From: Pelomonas sp. Root1237
Lineage (GTDB): Bacteria > Pseudomonadota > Gammaproteobacteria > Burkholderiales > Burkholderiaceae_C
DNA: 64,000 bases
Direction of reading: 5' to 3'
Assembly: GCF_001425055.1 (NCBI RefSeq)
Contig: NZ_LMDK01000018.1
Coordinates: 62,001 to 126,000, forward strand
Translations under genes and position numbers: made by a program
Notes under the pieces: model-generated
Seen by the model: only the letters and a program-made list of their open reading frames with translations
What the model was told of the DNA's origin: nothing
Database searches by the model: none
Shown: piece after piece, positions 1 through 9,038 of the stretch
Numbering within the stretch: the stretch's first letter is position 1
Layout: each line of letters begins with the position of its first letter

Positions 1-785
1 CGCCGCCATCGACCGGGTCCTGCATGGACAGCATCCACTCCAGGTTCCACAGTGCTTCATCGAGAACGTCCGGCAGGCCGTTGCCGCTCTCGGGGATGGT
101 CAGGCGCTGCGCATCGAAGAAGGCCGGGAAATGTTCATAGGCCGCCAGCAGCGTGTAGACGGTGATGCCGGAGTTGACGATGTACTTGTTGTAGTCGCCA
201 GCGTCATACCAACCCTTTGGCGCTGAGAAGACGGTGCCCTCAGGCCGGCCAGGGCCAGCGGCTGACGCATGAACAAGCACGCGGTCGTCCGGATGACCTG
301 CGGGCCTCGCCCAGACACCCGCGTGGACAGGGTCGAGCGCGATGCTGGCGCGGTTGTAGTAGAAGAACTTGAGCGCGGCGGCATTCAGCGACACATAGGC
401 GTCTGCCGCGATGACGAAAGGAGCTGAAGGCGCAAGCCCTGCAACCTTCAGCCGGTATCGGCCGGGCTGACGCCAGGCAGAGAAGTCGGCCAGGCGCAGT
501 GCCTCCTGCGCCGCCTCCCAGCGTTGCGCGCTGCGCAGCGGGCCGCGCCAGACTTCTTGTCCAGTCACTGCGTCGACCAGCGCAAAGCTGCTCACGGGCA
601 CATCGCGCAGCACTGCCCATTTCGCGCTCTCGGGCAGATAGCCCACCTGGTTCAGCTGTATGGCCTGGGTGTCGATCTCAGCGGACTGTTGCGGCTGCGC
701 GATGGGGCTGTGCGACGGCGTGCTACAGCCGGCAAGACTCAGGACGCAGGCCAGGCAGAGCGCCAGCGGCGCGCGAAGGTTCACG
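1..785 (-). CDS. GH9 endoglucanase lipoprotein (N-terminal part; runs off the window)
   Basis: The reverse strand encodes a lipoprotein signal ending in the lipobox LSLAGC. It is followed by a CelD_N-type immunoglobulin-like domain beginning IQLNQVGYLPESAKW and then the start of a GH9 catalytic domain, WYDAGDYNKYIVNSG. The DAGD aspartates are the family's catalytic-base region. GH9 enzymes hydrolyse beta-1,4-glucans, so a surface or periplasmic role in glucan breakdown is inferred. About 260 residues are visible; the rest, including the catalytic acid, lies before base 1. The start is uncertain: GTG at 785 gives a compact signal peptide, TTG at 791 lies closer to the GGGAA upstream, and no in-frame ATG is near. 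It follows the GH2 gene on the same strand after about 100 bases. Confidence 0.85.
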
Positions 786-882
786 TTCAAGGCAGGAATT
801 CCCGTTCGATGTTGTCGGCGACGCCACGCCCGCCCGGAACGCGGCCATCGGAAATGCCCGAGGGTGAGCGGGCGGCGCCGGT

Positions 883-3717
883 TCAGCGTACCCCTGGCTC
901 GAGCACCACGCGACCCCACAGGCCCGAGGGCTGGCCCGGCGCTGCTTCGACCAGCACGGTCACCTGGCGGCGCGGCCCGCCCTGGGGCAGGGTCACGGCA
1001 AATTGTGCGGGCTCGACGGTGTTCTTCTCGCCCAGCTTGACGCCGTCCACCCAGACCTCGGCCTTGCCGGCAATGCTGCCGAAGCCCAGTTGCGCGCGGC
1101 CGTCGTTGCGATCCGCACGCACCGACACGCTGCTGCGGTACAGACGGAAGGATTTCGCCCCAGCGTCATGGCGCATCGGCGGCTCGTCCCAACCCCAGGA
1201 GTTCATGTCGGTCTCGGCCAGCACGACGTTGGGGTCGGGCCGGGTGGCGTAGGCCGGCGAGACGCGCCAGCCCAGCAGCGGCGTCGTCGGCTCGGCGGTC
1301 GGCACGCTCGGCGGCGCTGGGGCGGGCTGCAGTGCCAGCACGACTTCGGCGGCCTGCAGGCCCTCGGCGAAGGCACGCAACTTCAGCTCACCGCGGCCGT
1401 CGCGCCGGCCCTGTACGATGAGCTGCGCCAGGCCGTTGAACAAGCTGCGCTCGCTGGCCTTGTCGGGCTCGTGGGAGTTCGGGTCGCCGTTGCCGACGCC
1501 AATGATGCGGGCCTGGCCATCGATCTCGAAGCGCACGTGGGCGTTCGTCGTCGGCACTGGTCGCCCTTGGGCGTCGACGACGCTGACCGTCACCGGCATG
1601 GCATCCAGCCCGTCGCCGATCAGCGCCTTGCGGTCCGGCGTCAGCACGAGGCGGGTGGGCGCTCCGCTGGTCTCGACCGCATCGCGTGCGATCTCCTTGC
1701 CGTCTCGCAGGGCCACGGCCTCGATGCGTCCCGGCGCATAGGCCACCTTGAAGTGCGCCATTTCATAGGGGTCGACATCCTGCTCGCCGACGGCCGTGCC
1801 GTTGAGCAGCAGGCGCACGCGCGGCGCGTTGCTGGCGACCATCACGTGCACGGCCTGGCCTTCGCGCCCGGTCCAGTTCCAGTGGGGCACCAACTTGACG
1901 ACCGGGCGATCCTTGACCCACTGGGCCTGGTGGATCCAGAACGCCGTCTTGGCGAACCCGGCCAGGTCCATCGCGCCGAAGAAGGAGCCGACGCTGGGCC
2001 ACTCATACGGCGTGGGTTCGCCGCGGTAGTCGATGCCCGTCCAGATGAAGCTGCCGGCGATGAAGGGCCGCTCGCCGATGGCGCGCCAGGCCTGGCGGTG
2101 CGTGTTGCCCCAGGACGAGGGCTCGTCGTCGTAGCTGCCGAACACCTGGCCGGCGCGGTCGCTGGCGAACTCGCCACGCGTCATGTAGGCCGCGGTGTCC
2201 TCGGTGCTCGTCATCGGGCGCTTCGGGTGCTTCTTGTGATACGGGTCGTAGGCGCCGATCTGGTAGTTCACGCCGACGACGTCGAGCGCATCCGCGGCGT
2301 TCAGGTCGGTGAACAGGCCGCCGTGCATGGCGCCCGTCACTGGCCGCGTCGGGTCAAGCTTCTTGATCTCGGAAACCATGCGGCGCGCCATCTCATAGCC
2401 GGGCTCGGTGCTCTGCAGAGGCTCCTCGTTGAAGATGGACCACAGGATCACGCTCGGATGATTGCGGTCGCGCCGCACCATCCACGTCAGCTGCTTCAGG
2501 TAGTCGGGCGAGGGGTTGAAGTGGCGGTTCTCGTCCATGACGAGCAGGCCCAGGCGGTCGGCGATGTCCAGCACCTCGGCCGCCGGCGCGTTGTGCGAGA
2601 AGCGGATCGCGTTGGTACCCATCTCCTTGAGGCGACGCAGCCGGAACTCCCAGATGGCTTCGGGCACGGCAACACCGACACCAGCGTGATCCTGGTGGAC
2701 GCAGACGCCCTGCAGCTTGACCGATTGGTCGTTGAGGAAGAAGCCGCGGTCCGCGTCGAAGCGGATGGACCGGAAGCCGGTCTGCGTTTCGGTGCGGTCG
2801 AGTTCGTTCGCGCCGTCGCGCAGCGTCGCGCGCACACGGTAGACGTGGGGCTGCGCAAGCGACCACAGCTTGGGCTCGCGCACGTCGAGCTTGATGTGGG
2901 CGACGGCCGATTCGAGCGCGGCAACCCGCGCTCGGGCGCTGCCCTTGGCCACTTCGCGGCCCGACGGATCGATCACGACCACGTCGATGGTGCCGCTGCG
3001 CTCGGCCTTGGCGCTGCTTTGCAACGTCACTTCGACCGGAAGGCTCCAGCGACCGTTGCGCTGGACCGGGTTGGCATGCAGGCCGTCGGTGGCGATGTGC
3101 AGCGCGTCGCGCTTGACCAGCCAGGTGTGGCGGTAGATGCCGGCGCCTTCGTACCACCAGCCTTCCTGTGCGTCGGCGTCCACGCGCACGGCGATGGTGT
3201 TGGCGTCGGCGCCGTAACGGACATAGGGCGTGATGTCGATGCTGCGGCCGTTGTAACCCGACCAGTTGCGGTCGACGACGATGCCGTTGACCCAGACCGT
3301 GCTGTGCGTGGCGACCGCGTCGAACTGCAGCTCGATGTGGCGGCCGCGGTCGGATTCGGGCAGCGGCAGATAGCGCCGGTACCAGCCGATGCCGCGCTGG
3401 CGATAGCCCTGAGACGCGTTCTCGTTGCGGTCGAACGGGTTCTCGACGGCCCAGTCATGCGGCAGGTCCAGGCGCCGCCAGCCGGAATCATCGAAGTCTG
3501 CGGCAGCCGCACCCCAGGCGCCGTTGGCCTTGCCGTTGTGATAGCTCATGCCGTGACCCTTGACCACGGGCATTGAGACGTCGCCGCGATGGAAAAGCCA
3601 GCCGCTGTCGAGTGACAGGCGTTCGCGGCCGGCGGCCTGGACAGCAGTAGCCGCGAGCGCGAGCGCCGCGAAGAGCATGAGGCTGAGCCAATGAAGAATG
3701 CGCGGCGCGCGTGACAT
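883..3717 (-). CDS. Secreted GH2 family beta-galactosidase-type glycoside hydrolase
   Basis: The product is 944 residues with an N-terminal signal peptide (LMLFAALALAATAVQA). GH2 sugar-binding, immunoglobulin-like and TIM-barrel domains follow. The acid/base is the Glu in ILWSIFNEEP. The nucleophile is probably the Glu in MTSTEDTAAYMTRGE, which aligns with the SETAS..SRGEY motif of this subfamily. A DUF4982-like domain (VRLLLNGTAVGEQ) and a Big-like domain follow, and the C-terminus looks like another carbohydrate-binding module. The start at 3717 was chosen over an upstream ATG because it begins directly with the signal peptide. The linkage is not predictable; beta-galactosidase is the usual call. 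Being next to a GH9 gene suggests joint attack on a plant or algal polysaccharide such as xyloglucan, which is inference. Confidence 0.88.
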   Translation of the reverse strand: MSRAPRILHWLSLMLFAALALAATAVQAAGRERLSLDSGWLFHRGDVSMPVVKGHGMSYHNGKANGAWGAAAADFDDSGWRRLDLPHDWAVENPFDRNENASQGYRQRGIGWYRRYLPLPESDRGRHIELQFDAVATHSTVWVNGIVVDRNWSGYNGRSIDITPYVRYGADANTIAVRVDADAQEGWWYEGAGIYRHTWLVKRDALHIATDGLHANPVQRNGRWSLPVEVTLQSSAKAERSGTIDVVVIDPSGREVAKGSARARVAALESAVAHIKLDVREPKLWSLAQPHVYRVRATLRDGANELDRTETQTGFRSIRFDADRGFFLNDQSVKLQGVCVHQDHAGVGVAVPEAIWEFRLRRLKEMGTNAIRFSHNAPAAEVLDIADRLGLLVMDENRHFNPSPDYLKQLTWMVRRDRNHPSVILWSIFNEEPLQSTEPGYEMARRMVSEIKKLDPTRPVTGAMHGGLFTDLNAADALDVVGVNYQIGAYDPYHKKHPKRPMTSTEDTAAYMTRGEFASDRAGQVFGSYDDEPSSWGNTHRQAWRAIGERPFIAGSFIWTGIDYRGEPTPYEWPSVGSFFGAMDLAGFAKTAFWIHQAQWVKDRPVVKLVPHWNWTGREGQAVHVMVASNAPRVRLLLNGTAVGEQDVDPYEMAHFKVAYAPGRIEAVALRDGKEIARDAVETSGAPTRLVLTPDRKALIGDGLDAMPVTVSVVDAQGRPVPTTNAHVRFEIDGQARIIGVGNGDPNSHEPDKASERSLFNGLAQLIVQGRRDGRGELKLRAFAEGLQAAEVVLALQPAPAPPSVPTAEPTTPLLGWRVSPAYATRPDPNVVLAETDMNSWGWDEPPMRHDAGAKSFRLYRSSVSVRADRNDGRAQLGFGSIAGKAEVWVDGVKLGEKNTVEPAQFAVTLPQGGPRRQVTVLVEAAPGQPSGLWGRVVLEPGVR

Positions 3718-3800
3718 AACTTGGTTTCCCGTCGATCGAACTGCTGATTCAAGGCAAGCGCTGCTGCGGCTGTCCGAGCCAGGCGCTTGATTTGTCAAAG

Positions 3801-3840
3801 GAAAAAATGCGTCGCGCGATCCCGTTGGAGATCGCGCGAC
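3801..3840 (-). terminator. Rho-independent terminator of the PEP-CTERM gene
   Basis: A perfect 11-bp stem (GTCGCGCGATC at 3811-3821, GATCGCGCGAC at 3830-3840) encloses an 8-base loop. Read on the minus strand it is followed by GCATTTTTTC, giving a U-run. It lies 45 bases after the stop of the PEP-CTERM gene, the position expected for its terminator, and upstream of the GH2 gene. Confidence 0.8.
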
Positions 3841-3884
3841 CAAACCAGGTCAACGTGTGCCTGGCCGACTCGGAGACGAGCCAA

Positions 3885-4628
3885 CTAATCTTTGCGGCGG
3901 CGAAGACGTGCGCCTACACCTGCCAGGCCGGCCAGCCAGAGGGCCATGGTCGCCGGTTCCGGAACGGCGGTCACGGAGTCGGCAGACACCGCCAAACCGA
4001 TGGCCATTCTGAAAAAGCCCGCCTCTCCCGGATTCGTCCAGGTGGCGCTCAAAAGCGTCGGGCCGGTGTAGTTCGGGAAGGACGAGTCGATGAAGGCTTC
4101 CGTGTAGTTGCCGGGAGCGCAGGTTTCCGCCCAACTGCAAAAGTCGATGTAGACATTCGCCTGCCCGTGAGGGCCACTGACCTGCAGGCTGCTCAAGGCG
4201 ACGGTCACGGTGACGGTTGCATTTTCGCTGGCCTGGAACAAACCATCAAAAACCTTCGCGTTGGCCCAACCGGACTGTCCTCCGGTGACGTTGACCTTCG
4301 CCGAAGCGGACACGCCGTTCAAGCTGCGGGAGTTGTCGGTGGCGGTTGTCGCAGTCAACTTGGCTTCCGCGATGGAGCCAGCAGAGGCAACCGATGCACC
4401 GATCACATCTCCCTGCCAGCCGCTGGCGGTGTCGCTGAAACTTGGATCCGCCAGCGCAACCGATGCGCCCGATGGCAGCGGCAGCCAAGTGACTCCCTTG
4501 AACACCTGGGCCCATCCCTGGGAAGTGCTGAAGTTGATGTTGCTGATGCTCGCTTCGGCGGTATCCGCGGCGGCCACTTGCGAAACAGCGAGCAGTGCTG
4601 CGCTGATGACGTACTTGAATCGATGCAC
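3885..4628 (-). CDS. PEP-CTERM sorting-domain protein
   Basis: The product is 247 residues: a signal peptide (YVISAALLAVSQVAAA), a beta-rich body with no recognised catalytic motif, and the C-terminal signature VPEPATMALWLAGLAG followed by the basic tail RLRRRKD. In bacteria with exosortase this tail directs membrane anchoring, cleavage and export, usually alongside exopolysaccharide. The body resembles other beta-sandwich PEP-CTERM proteins with no assigned activity. The start is GTG at 4628, with AGGAG six bases upstream; the ATG further upstream would put 28 charged residues ahead of the signal peptide. It is flanked by a strong terminator and appears monocistronic. No exosortase gene is in the window. 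Confidence 0.85.
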   Translation of the reverse strand: MHRFKYVISAALLAVSQVAAADTAEASISNINFSTSQGWAQVFKGVTWLPLPSGASVALADPSFSDTASGWQGDVIGASVASAGSIAEAKLTATTATDNSRSLNGVSASAKVNVTGGQSGWANAKVFDGLFQASENATVTVTVALSSLQVSGPHGQANVYIDFCSWAETCAPGNYTEAFIDSSFPNYTGPTLLSATWTNPGEAGFFRMAIGLAVSADSVTAVPEPATMALWLAGLAGVGARLRRRKD

Positions 4629-4774
4629 GATGGTCTCCTGCGTGTTGTTAGCGGACCGGGCGAGACGCCCGTGGGATTTGAGTTGCCTGGTGACGTCTGA
4701 GCCAGAGCTCATTGCGGTATTACCAGTTTCTCATTTATACCCAATGTGGTCATACCAGAGAAAACACCTACAGC

Positions 4775-5689
4775 TCAGCTGAGTTGCCGGCCCAGCCAGC
4801 CCAGCACGCCGTCCGGCGCCTGGAACTCGTCGATCGACCGCGCCGGGATGTCGGGGTGCCGCTCGCGCCACATGGAGGCCAATGCGGCACCGGGGCCGAT
4901 TTCCAGCACGCAGCGAACGCCGCGTTCGGCAATGCTGTCCATGCAGTCGTCCCATCGCACAGTGCTGGCAATCTGGCCGGCAAGTGCGGCCGCCAGCGCG
5001 GGGGGGACTCTGCTGGCAGCACCGGTGAAGTTGCAGACCACGGCGGTGCGTGGCGCCTGGAGACTGACCGTCGCCAGGTGCCGTGCGAATACCGTCGCCG
5101 CAGCCGCCATGGCCGGCGTGTGCGAGGCGATGCCAATGGGCAGGCGCGTGCAGCGCAGGCCAGCGGCGGACCAGCGGGCTGCGTTGGCGTCGAGTTCGGC
5201 CGCAACGCCGCCGACGATGACGCGCTCCGCGCTGATGCGGATCGCAATCGCCAACGAGGCTGCGGAGGCTTGGGCCAGGCGCAGCGCGTTCAGGCCCTGA
5301 ACAGCAAGCAGCCCCGTGTCCTGGCCGGCCACGCTGTCACTCATGGCCTGCGCGCGAACAGCCGCGAGATCGAGGGCGGTTGAGGCGTCAAACACACCCG
5401 CCGCCGCGAATGCGGCCAGCTCGCCGACGCTGTAGCCCGCCACCACCACGGGTGGCGGCAAGCGCGCCGCCAGCGCCTGCCAAGCCGCGATGCCAACACC
5501 CGTCAGCAGCGGCTGGGCCACTGGATTGGCATGCAGCCAGGCCGAGTCACCCAGGCGATCACGCCAGCCCGGCCCCAGGTGCCGGGCCAGGGCATCCAGC
5601 GCCGGCCTGGCAGCGGGCTGTGCGTCCAGCCAGGGCAGCATCTGCGGGTGCTGTGCGCCCTGCCCGGGGAAGAGCAGCGCCAGGCCCAT
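4775..5689 (-). CDS. mdcH: Malonate decarboxylase epsilon subunit (malonyl-CoA:ACP transferase)
   Basis: The 304-residue FabD-like acyltransferase begins LALLFPGQGAQHPQM and carries the nucleophile-elbow motif GYSVGELAAFAAAG, whose Ser is the acyl acceptor. In the malonate decarboxylase system this subunit loads malonyl onto the acyl-carrier subunit MdcC to start the catalytic cycle. It is the last gene of the unit, and its ATG directly abuts the mdcB stop codon, which fits translational coupling. The alternative, a fatty-acid FabD, is unlikely given the neighbours. Confidence 0.92.
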   Translation of the reverse strand: MGLALLFPGQGAQHPQMLPWLDAQPAARPALDALARHLGPGWRDRLGDSAWLHANPVAQPLLTGVGIAAWQALAARLPPPVVVAGYSVGELAAFAAAGVFDASTALDLAAVRAQAMSDSVAGQDTGLLAVQGLNALRLAQASAASLAIAIRISAERVIVGGVAAELDANAARWSAAGLRCTRLPIGIASHTPAMAAAATVFARHLATVSLQAPRTAVVCNFTGAASRVPPALAAALAGQIASTVRWDDCMDSIAERGVRCVLEIGPGAALASMWRERHPDIPARSIDEFQAPDGVLGWLGRQLS

Positions 5690-6520
5690 TCAGCTCAGGC
5701 GTTCCAGCCAGCAGGCGGCGGCGAGTGTGTCGGCCGCGCCACCGGGGGACAGGCGCTGGCGCACGAACTCGGCGCTGATCGTTTGGACCGTTTCGAGGCC
5801 CTGGGATGCACCACCCGTGGCGAGGAAGTCTCGCGCGGTGGCCTGCGCGAAGCGCAACCCCTCGAGGCCGCCGCGGTGGGCGAGGTTGCTGTCGTCCAGC
5901 ACGGCCATGACGGCGAACAAGGTGTCGAGCCGGGCCGCGGCCGCCGAAAGGCCGCGCGCCCGGGCCGAACGCAAGGCTGGCTCGGCCGTCTCGAACAGCG
6001 TCGGAAAGCCCAGAGCGGCTTCGGTCGAAGCGCTGCGCAGTTGAAAGCGCTGCGCAGCCAGCCCGCCGGGCAGCGTGGGAGGGCGCTGCGCGCGAGCGGC
6101 CAGCGTCTCGCCCCAGCGCGTCAGCAGCGTCTGCCTGATCAGGGCAGGAGTGGGTTGTTGGCCCAGCGCGCCCGCTGCAGCGCACAGCAAGCCCAGCATG
6201 AAGATCGCGCCGCGGTGCGTGTTGATGCCGCCCGTGGCGGCCAGCATGCGGGCTTCGGCCGCGATGCCGCAGCGCTCCAGCGCCTCGAAGGGCGCGCCAG
6301 CGGCCCCCAGTTCGGCGATGCGAACAAAGTAGCTGCGCAGCGCGAACAGGCTGCGCATGAAGCTGTGGGCGTCCATGTCGGCATGGCTGCCGCGGTCGGT
6401 CAGCGTGACGAGGCCGGGCTTGGGTGACAGCGCGAGCTCGTCATAGAGCGCGAGCGTGGCGGCGCGGCCGATCTGCTGGGGCGTGGGGGCGCTGGGCGCC
6501 AGCGCGCGATGTGGCCTCAT
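5690..6520 (-). CDS. mdcB: Triphosphoribosyl-dephospho-CoA synthase
   Basis: The product is 276 residues of the CitG/MdcB family. It makes the 2'-(5''-triphosphoribosyl)-3'-dephospho-CoA precursor of the MdcC prosthetic group from ATP and dephospho-CoA. Family motifs are visible: SPKPGLVTLTDRGSHADMD, FMRSLFALRSYF and GGINTHRGAIF. The start at 6520 overlaps the mdcG stop as ATGA; an earlier in-frame ATG at 6598 would lie well inside mdcG. Its place between mdcG and mdcH differs from the mdcA-B-C order described in Pseudomonas and Klebsiella. Confidence 0.92.
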   Translation of the reverse strand: MRPHRALAPSAPTPQQIGRAATLALYDELALSPKPGLVTLTDRGSHADMDAHSFMRSLFALRSYFVRIAELGAAGAPFEALERCGIAAEARMLAATGGINTHRGAIFMLGLLCAAAGALGQQPTPALIRQTLLTRWGETLAARAQRPPTLPGGLAAQRFQLRSASTEAALGFPTLFETAEPALRSARARGLSAAAARLDTLFAVMAVLDDSNLAHRGGLEGLRFAQATARDFLATGGASQGLETVQTISAEFVRQRLSPGGAADTLAAACWLERLS

Positions 6521-7149
6521 GCCAGCGCCTCCATCGAAGCGCCGTTGAGCCGTTTCACCAACAGAGCCTGCGGGCCACCGCTGCGCCAGGCGAGCCACTC
6601 ACGCCAGGCAACGGCGGCGTTGCCGTCGAAGACGAGTTCGCCATCGATCCGCCGGGAGGGCGAGGCGAAGGCGTTCAATGCGGCGGCCGCGGCATCGGCC
6701 TGTTCCTTGCTGCCGACTCCTACCCACACGTCGAGATCCGAGCCCTCGCGCACGTGCTGCAGTCCGGTGATGTGTTGCCAGCCATGGCTGCCGTAGACGC
6801 GGGCCGTTGCGCCGCAGGCCTGCAGGGCCAGGGCCAGCTGGCGGGCGGGTGCGCGGGTGCTCTGAGGCAGTTGGGTGAGGACCTGGTCCAGGCGCGGGAA
6901 CTCGTCGAAGTACAGCACCTCGGTGCGCTCGACGCGCAGCGCAATGCGTCGATGGCCCCAGCGGCGCGGCGCGCACAGGCCCAACGCAATGCCGTCGTCG
7001 TCGCGTTGGCGCGTGACGACGAGGGGCAGGCCTCGCGCAGCCCAGTGACCCAGGCAGTCGAGGGCTTCGGCGTCCCAACTGCCGCCGAGCAGGCCCTGCC
7101 AGCCCACGGCCGACAGCCAGGCGATCTGGTGGCGATGTAGCGCGGCCAT
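6517..7149 (-). CDS. mdcG: Malonate decarboxylase holo-ACP synthase (phosphoribosyl-dephospho-CoA transferase)
   Basis: The 210-residue nucleotidyltransferase-type enzyme attaches the prosthetic group made by MdcB to the serine of MdcC. The signature GSDLDVWVGV supplies the metal-binding acidic pair, and the N-terminus HQIAWLSAVGWQG is typical of MdcG. Three bases separate it from the mdcE stop, and it overlaps mdcB by four bases, so the two prosthetic-group genes are translationally linked. Confidence 0.9.
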   Translation of the reverse strand: MAALHRHQIAWLSAVGWQGLLGGSWDAEALDCLGHWAARGLPLVVTRQRDDDGIALGLCAPRRWGHRRIALRVERTEVLYFDEFPRLDQVLTQLPQSTRAPARQLALALQACGATARVYGSHGWQHITGLQHVREGSDLDVWVGVGSKEQADAAAAALNAFASPSRRIDGELVFDGNAAVAWREWLAWRSGGPQALLVKRLNGASMEALA

Positions 7150-7152
7150 GGT

Positions 7153-7854
7153 TCAGGCGGCGTCGAGCACCCGCTGCGCGACCGCTGCGGCCATCTGCCG
7201 CCCGCCGCGCGCGGCGCCATCTTCAGCACGCCGGTCATCGGTCGGCGCATCCGCCAGGGCCTCGCGCAGCGCCTGGGTCAAGTCGCCTTGCCAGAGCCGC
7301 CGCACGCCGCCCATGGCGACGTAGTTGTCCACGCCGGGCGCGAACACCGGATTGGATTCGGACAGTTGCGCCAGCAGCGCCTCGGGCAGCTTGGTCACGC
7401 GCGCCATGGCCGGCAGGCGCATGACGCGGATCTCGGCCTCGGGCAGTGCGTCGCAGGCGTCGGCGATGAGGCCCGAGGTGATGAAGCCGCCGGACAAGGC
7501 TTGGTCGTAGACGAGGCCCAGCACGCGGTGGCCGCGCCGGCGGGCGAGGTCGATCGTCATGCCCAGATGGGCCATCGCGCGGTTGATGCCCAGCAGCTCG
7601 TCGCGGCGGCGCAGCTGCTGGCCTTGGGTGTCGATCAGCAGCAGGATGGCGCGGCCGGGGTGCTGGGCCATCGTGTCCAGCACTGCGCGGGCCTGGGTCA
7701 GCGCGAGCTGCACGCCGATGGGTGCGTGGTTGGTGGTGCCGATGACGGCGATGGGCTCGCCGTCGAACTCGACCTCGCCGCGCAGGAAATCACCGTCGCG
7801 CGTGATGCCGTGATCGGCGCCGAAGAGTTGGGTTGCAAGCGTCTGCCAGTCCAT
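7153..7854 (-). CDS. mdcE: Malonate decarboxylase gamma subunit
   Basis: The 233-residue crotonase-fold subunit forms, with MdcD, the carboxy-lyase that decarboxylates malonyl-S-ACP to acetyl-S-ACP and CO2. Characteristic stretches are ILLLIDTQGQQLRRRDE, LVYDQALSGGFITSGL and MARVTKLPEALLAQLSE. The start at 7854 overlaps the mdcD stop as ATGA; the longer in-frame extension is out of character with the family. Confidence 0.93.
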   Translation of the reverse strand: MDWQTLATQLFGADHGITRDGDFLRGEVEFDGEPIAVIGTTNHAPIGVQLALTQARAVLDTMAQHPGRAILLLIDTQGQQLRRRDELLGINRAMAHLGMTIDLARRRGHRVLGLVYDQALSGGFITSGLIADACDALPEAEIRVMRLPAMARVTKLPEALLAQLSESNPVFAPGVDNYVAMGGVRRLWQGDLTQALREALADAPTDDRRAEDGAARGGRQMAAAVAQRVLDAA

Positions 7855-8717
7855 CAGCGGGCTCCCAGGGCCAGCACACCGGCCACGTCGAGGTCGGGCA
7901 CGTGGGAGGCGCTCTGCACGCCGAGCGAAGCCCACAACGCAATGGCTTCGGAGCCGTCGAAAGTGAGCCGCGCACTCAGCCGCGCGTGCTCGGCTTCCAG
8001 CAGTTCCAGCGTGACCGGCCGCCCCGAATCCAGCGCCGCAATGGCTGCCGCGCGGAACTCGGCCACGTCGTCTTCCACCAGCACGTCGCAGTCGCTAGTC
8101 AGCCAGCGGTGCTTGCCGCCCGTGGTGCGCCACACCAGCGCGCGGTCGCGTGAGTCGAACTCCTCGACGCCATGCGAGGCCTCGATGACCTCGGGGCCGG
8201 ACATGGCCAAGCGGCCCAGGTCGCTCATGACGATGTGGTCGGCGCAGCGCGCGACGATGCCCATGCCGCCGAAGCAGCCATTGGCGCCGCCGATCAGCAC
8301 GATGACCGGGATGCCTGCCGCGCGCACATCAAGCAGCGCGCGCATCACCTCGGAGACAGCGATGAGCCCGGCGTTGGCTTCGTGCAGGCGCACGCCACCC
8401 GACTCGGCGAGCAGCAGCACGGCCCGTGGCTGGTCGCGCAGCGCGCGCTTCAGCAGGCCGACGAGCTTGGCGCCATGCACTTCGCCGACGCCGCCGCCCA
8501 TGAACTGGCCTTCCTGCGCGGCGACGAAGATCTCCTGACCAGCCAGCGTTGCGCGGCCAATGGCCACGCCGTCGTCGAAAGAGGAGGGCACGCCAAGCTG
8601 CGCCAGGTGGGGGCTGGTCAGCCGCATCGCGGGCGGCAGCCACTCGTGGAAGCTGCCAGTATCAACAACCCCGGCCAGGCGCTCGCGCGCCGAGCATTCA
8701 GCGTAGGAGGTGATCAC
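7854..8717 (-). CDS. mdcD: Malonate decarboxylase beta subunit
   Basis: The 287-residue carboxyltransferase-type subunit pairs with MdcE. Family stretches include GQFMGGGVGEVHGAKLVG, LLLAESGGVRLHEANAG and GANGCFGGMGIVARC, the glycine-rich segments of the oxyanion hole and acyl pocket. The start is GTG at 8717, overlapping the mdcC TGA as GTGA; upstream in-frame codons lie inside mdcC. Tight coupling to mdcC and mdcE suits fixed subunit stoichiometry. Confidence 0.93.
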   Translation of the reverse strand: MITSYAECSARERLAGVVDTGSFHEWLPPAMRLTSPHLAQLGVPSSFDDGVAIGRATLAGQEIFVAAQEGQFMGGGVGEVHGAKLVGLLKRALRDQPRAVLLLAESGGVRLHEANAGLIAVSEVMRALLDVRAAGIPVIVLIGGANGCFGGMGIVARCADHIVMSDLGRLAMSGPEVIEASHGVEEFDSRDRALVWRTTGGKHRWLTSDCDVLVEDDVAEFRAAAIAALDSGRPVTLELLEAEHARLSARLTFDGSEAIALWASLGVQSASHVPDLDVAGVLALGAR

Positions 8718-9031
8718 GGCTGCAGCTCCTGCGCGGCCTGGTCCAGCCGCAGGCTGACGACGGCGGGCGTGGCGCCCATGTCGTGGATGGACAGCAGCAC
8801 GCCTGCGAGCTGGTGGCGCTGGTGGAAGTCGCTGACGACTGCCGACCAGATGGTGCCGAAGCCACGCGCCGAGGTTTCGATGTGGACGCGGCAATCGCTG
8901 CCGGGCGCAGGCTCCAGCAGCACTTCGAGGTTGCCGGAGCCGACGACGCCGACCAGCACTGGCGCGAAGGCACCAGCAGGCCGCGTGCCGGTGAAGGCGT
9001 AGTCCAGGGTTTCGAGGCCAGGGGTGGTCAT
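8714..9031 (-). CDS. mdcC: Malonate decarboxylase acyl carrier protein (delta subunit)
   Basis: The 105-residue acyl carrier carries the phosphoribosyl-dephospho-CoA group. The attachment site is predicted as the Ser of VVGSGNLEVLLE, about residue 32. The start at 9031 lies seven bases after the mdcA stop. It is too short to be a generic phosphopantetheine ACP and lacks the DSL motif, which fits a CitD/MdcC-type carrier. Confidence 0.9.
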   Translation of the reverse strand: MTTPGLETLDYAFTGTRPAGAFAPVLVGVVGSGNLEVLLEPAPGSDCRVHIETSARGFGTIWSAVVSDFHQRHQLAGVLLSIHDMGATPAVVSLRLDQAAQELQP

Positions 9032-9038
9032 CAAATCC

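Noticed and set aside
1003-3576. An 857-codon plus-strand frame over the GH2 gene
   Set aside because: Antisense of a clear GH2 enzyme; composition is typical of complementary high-GC codons.
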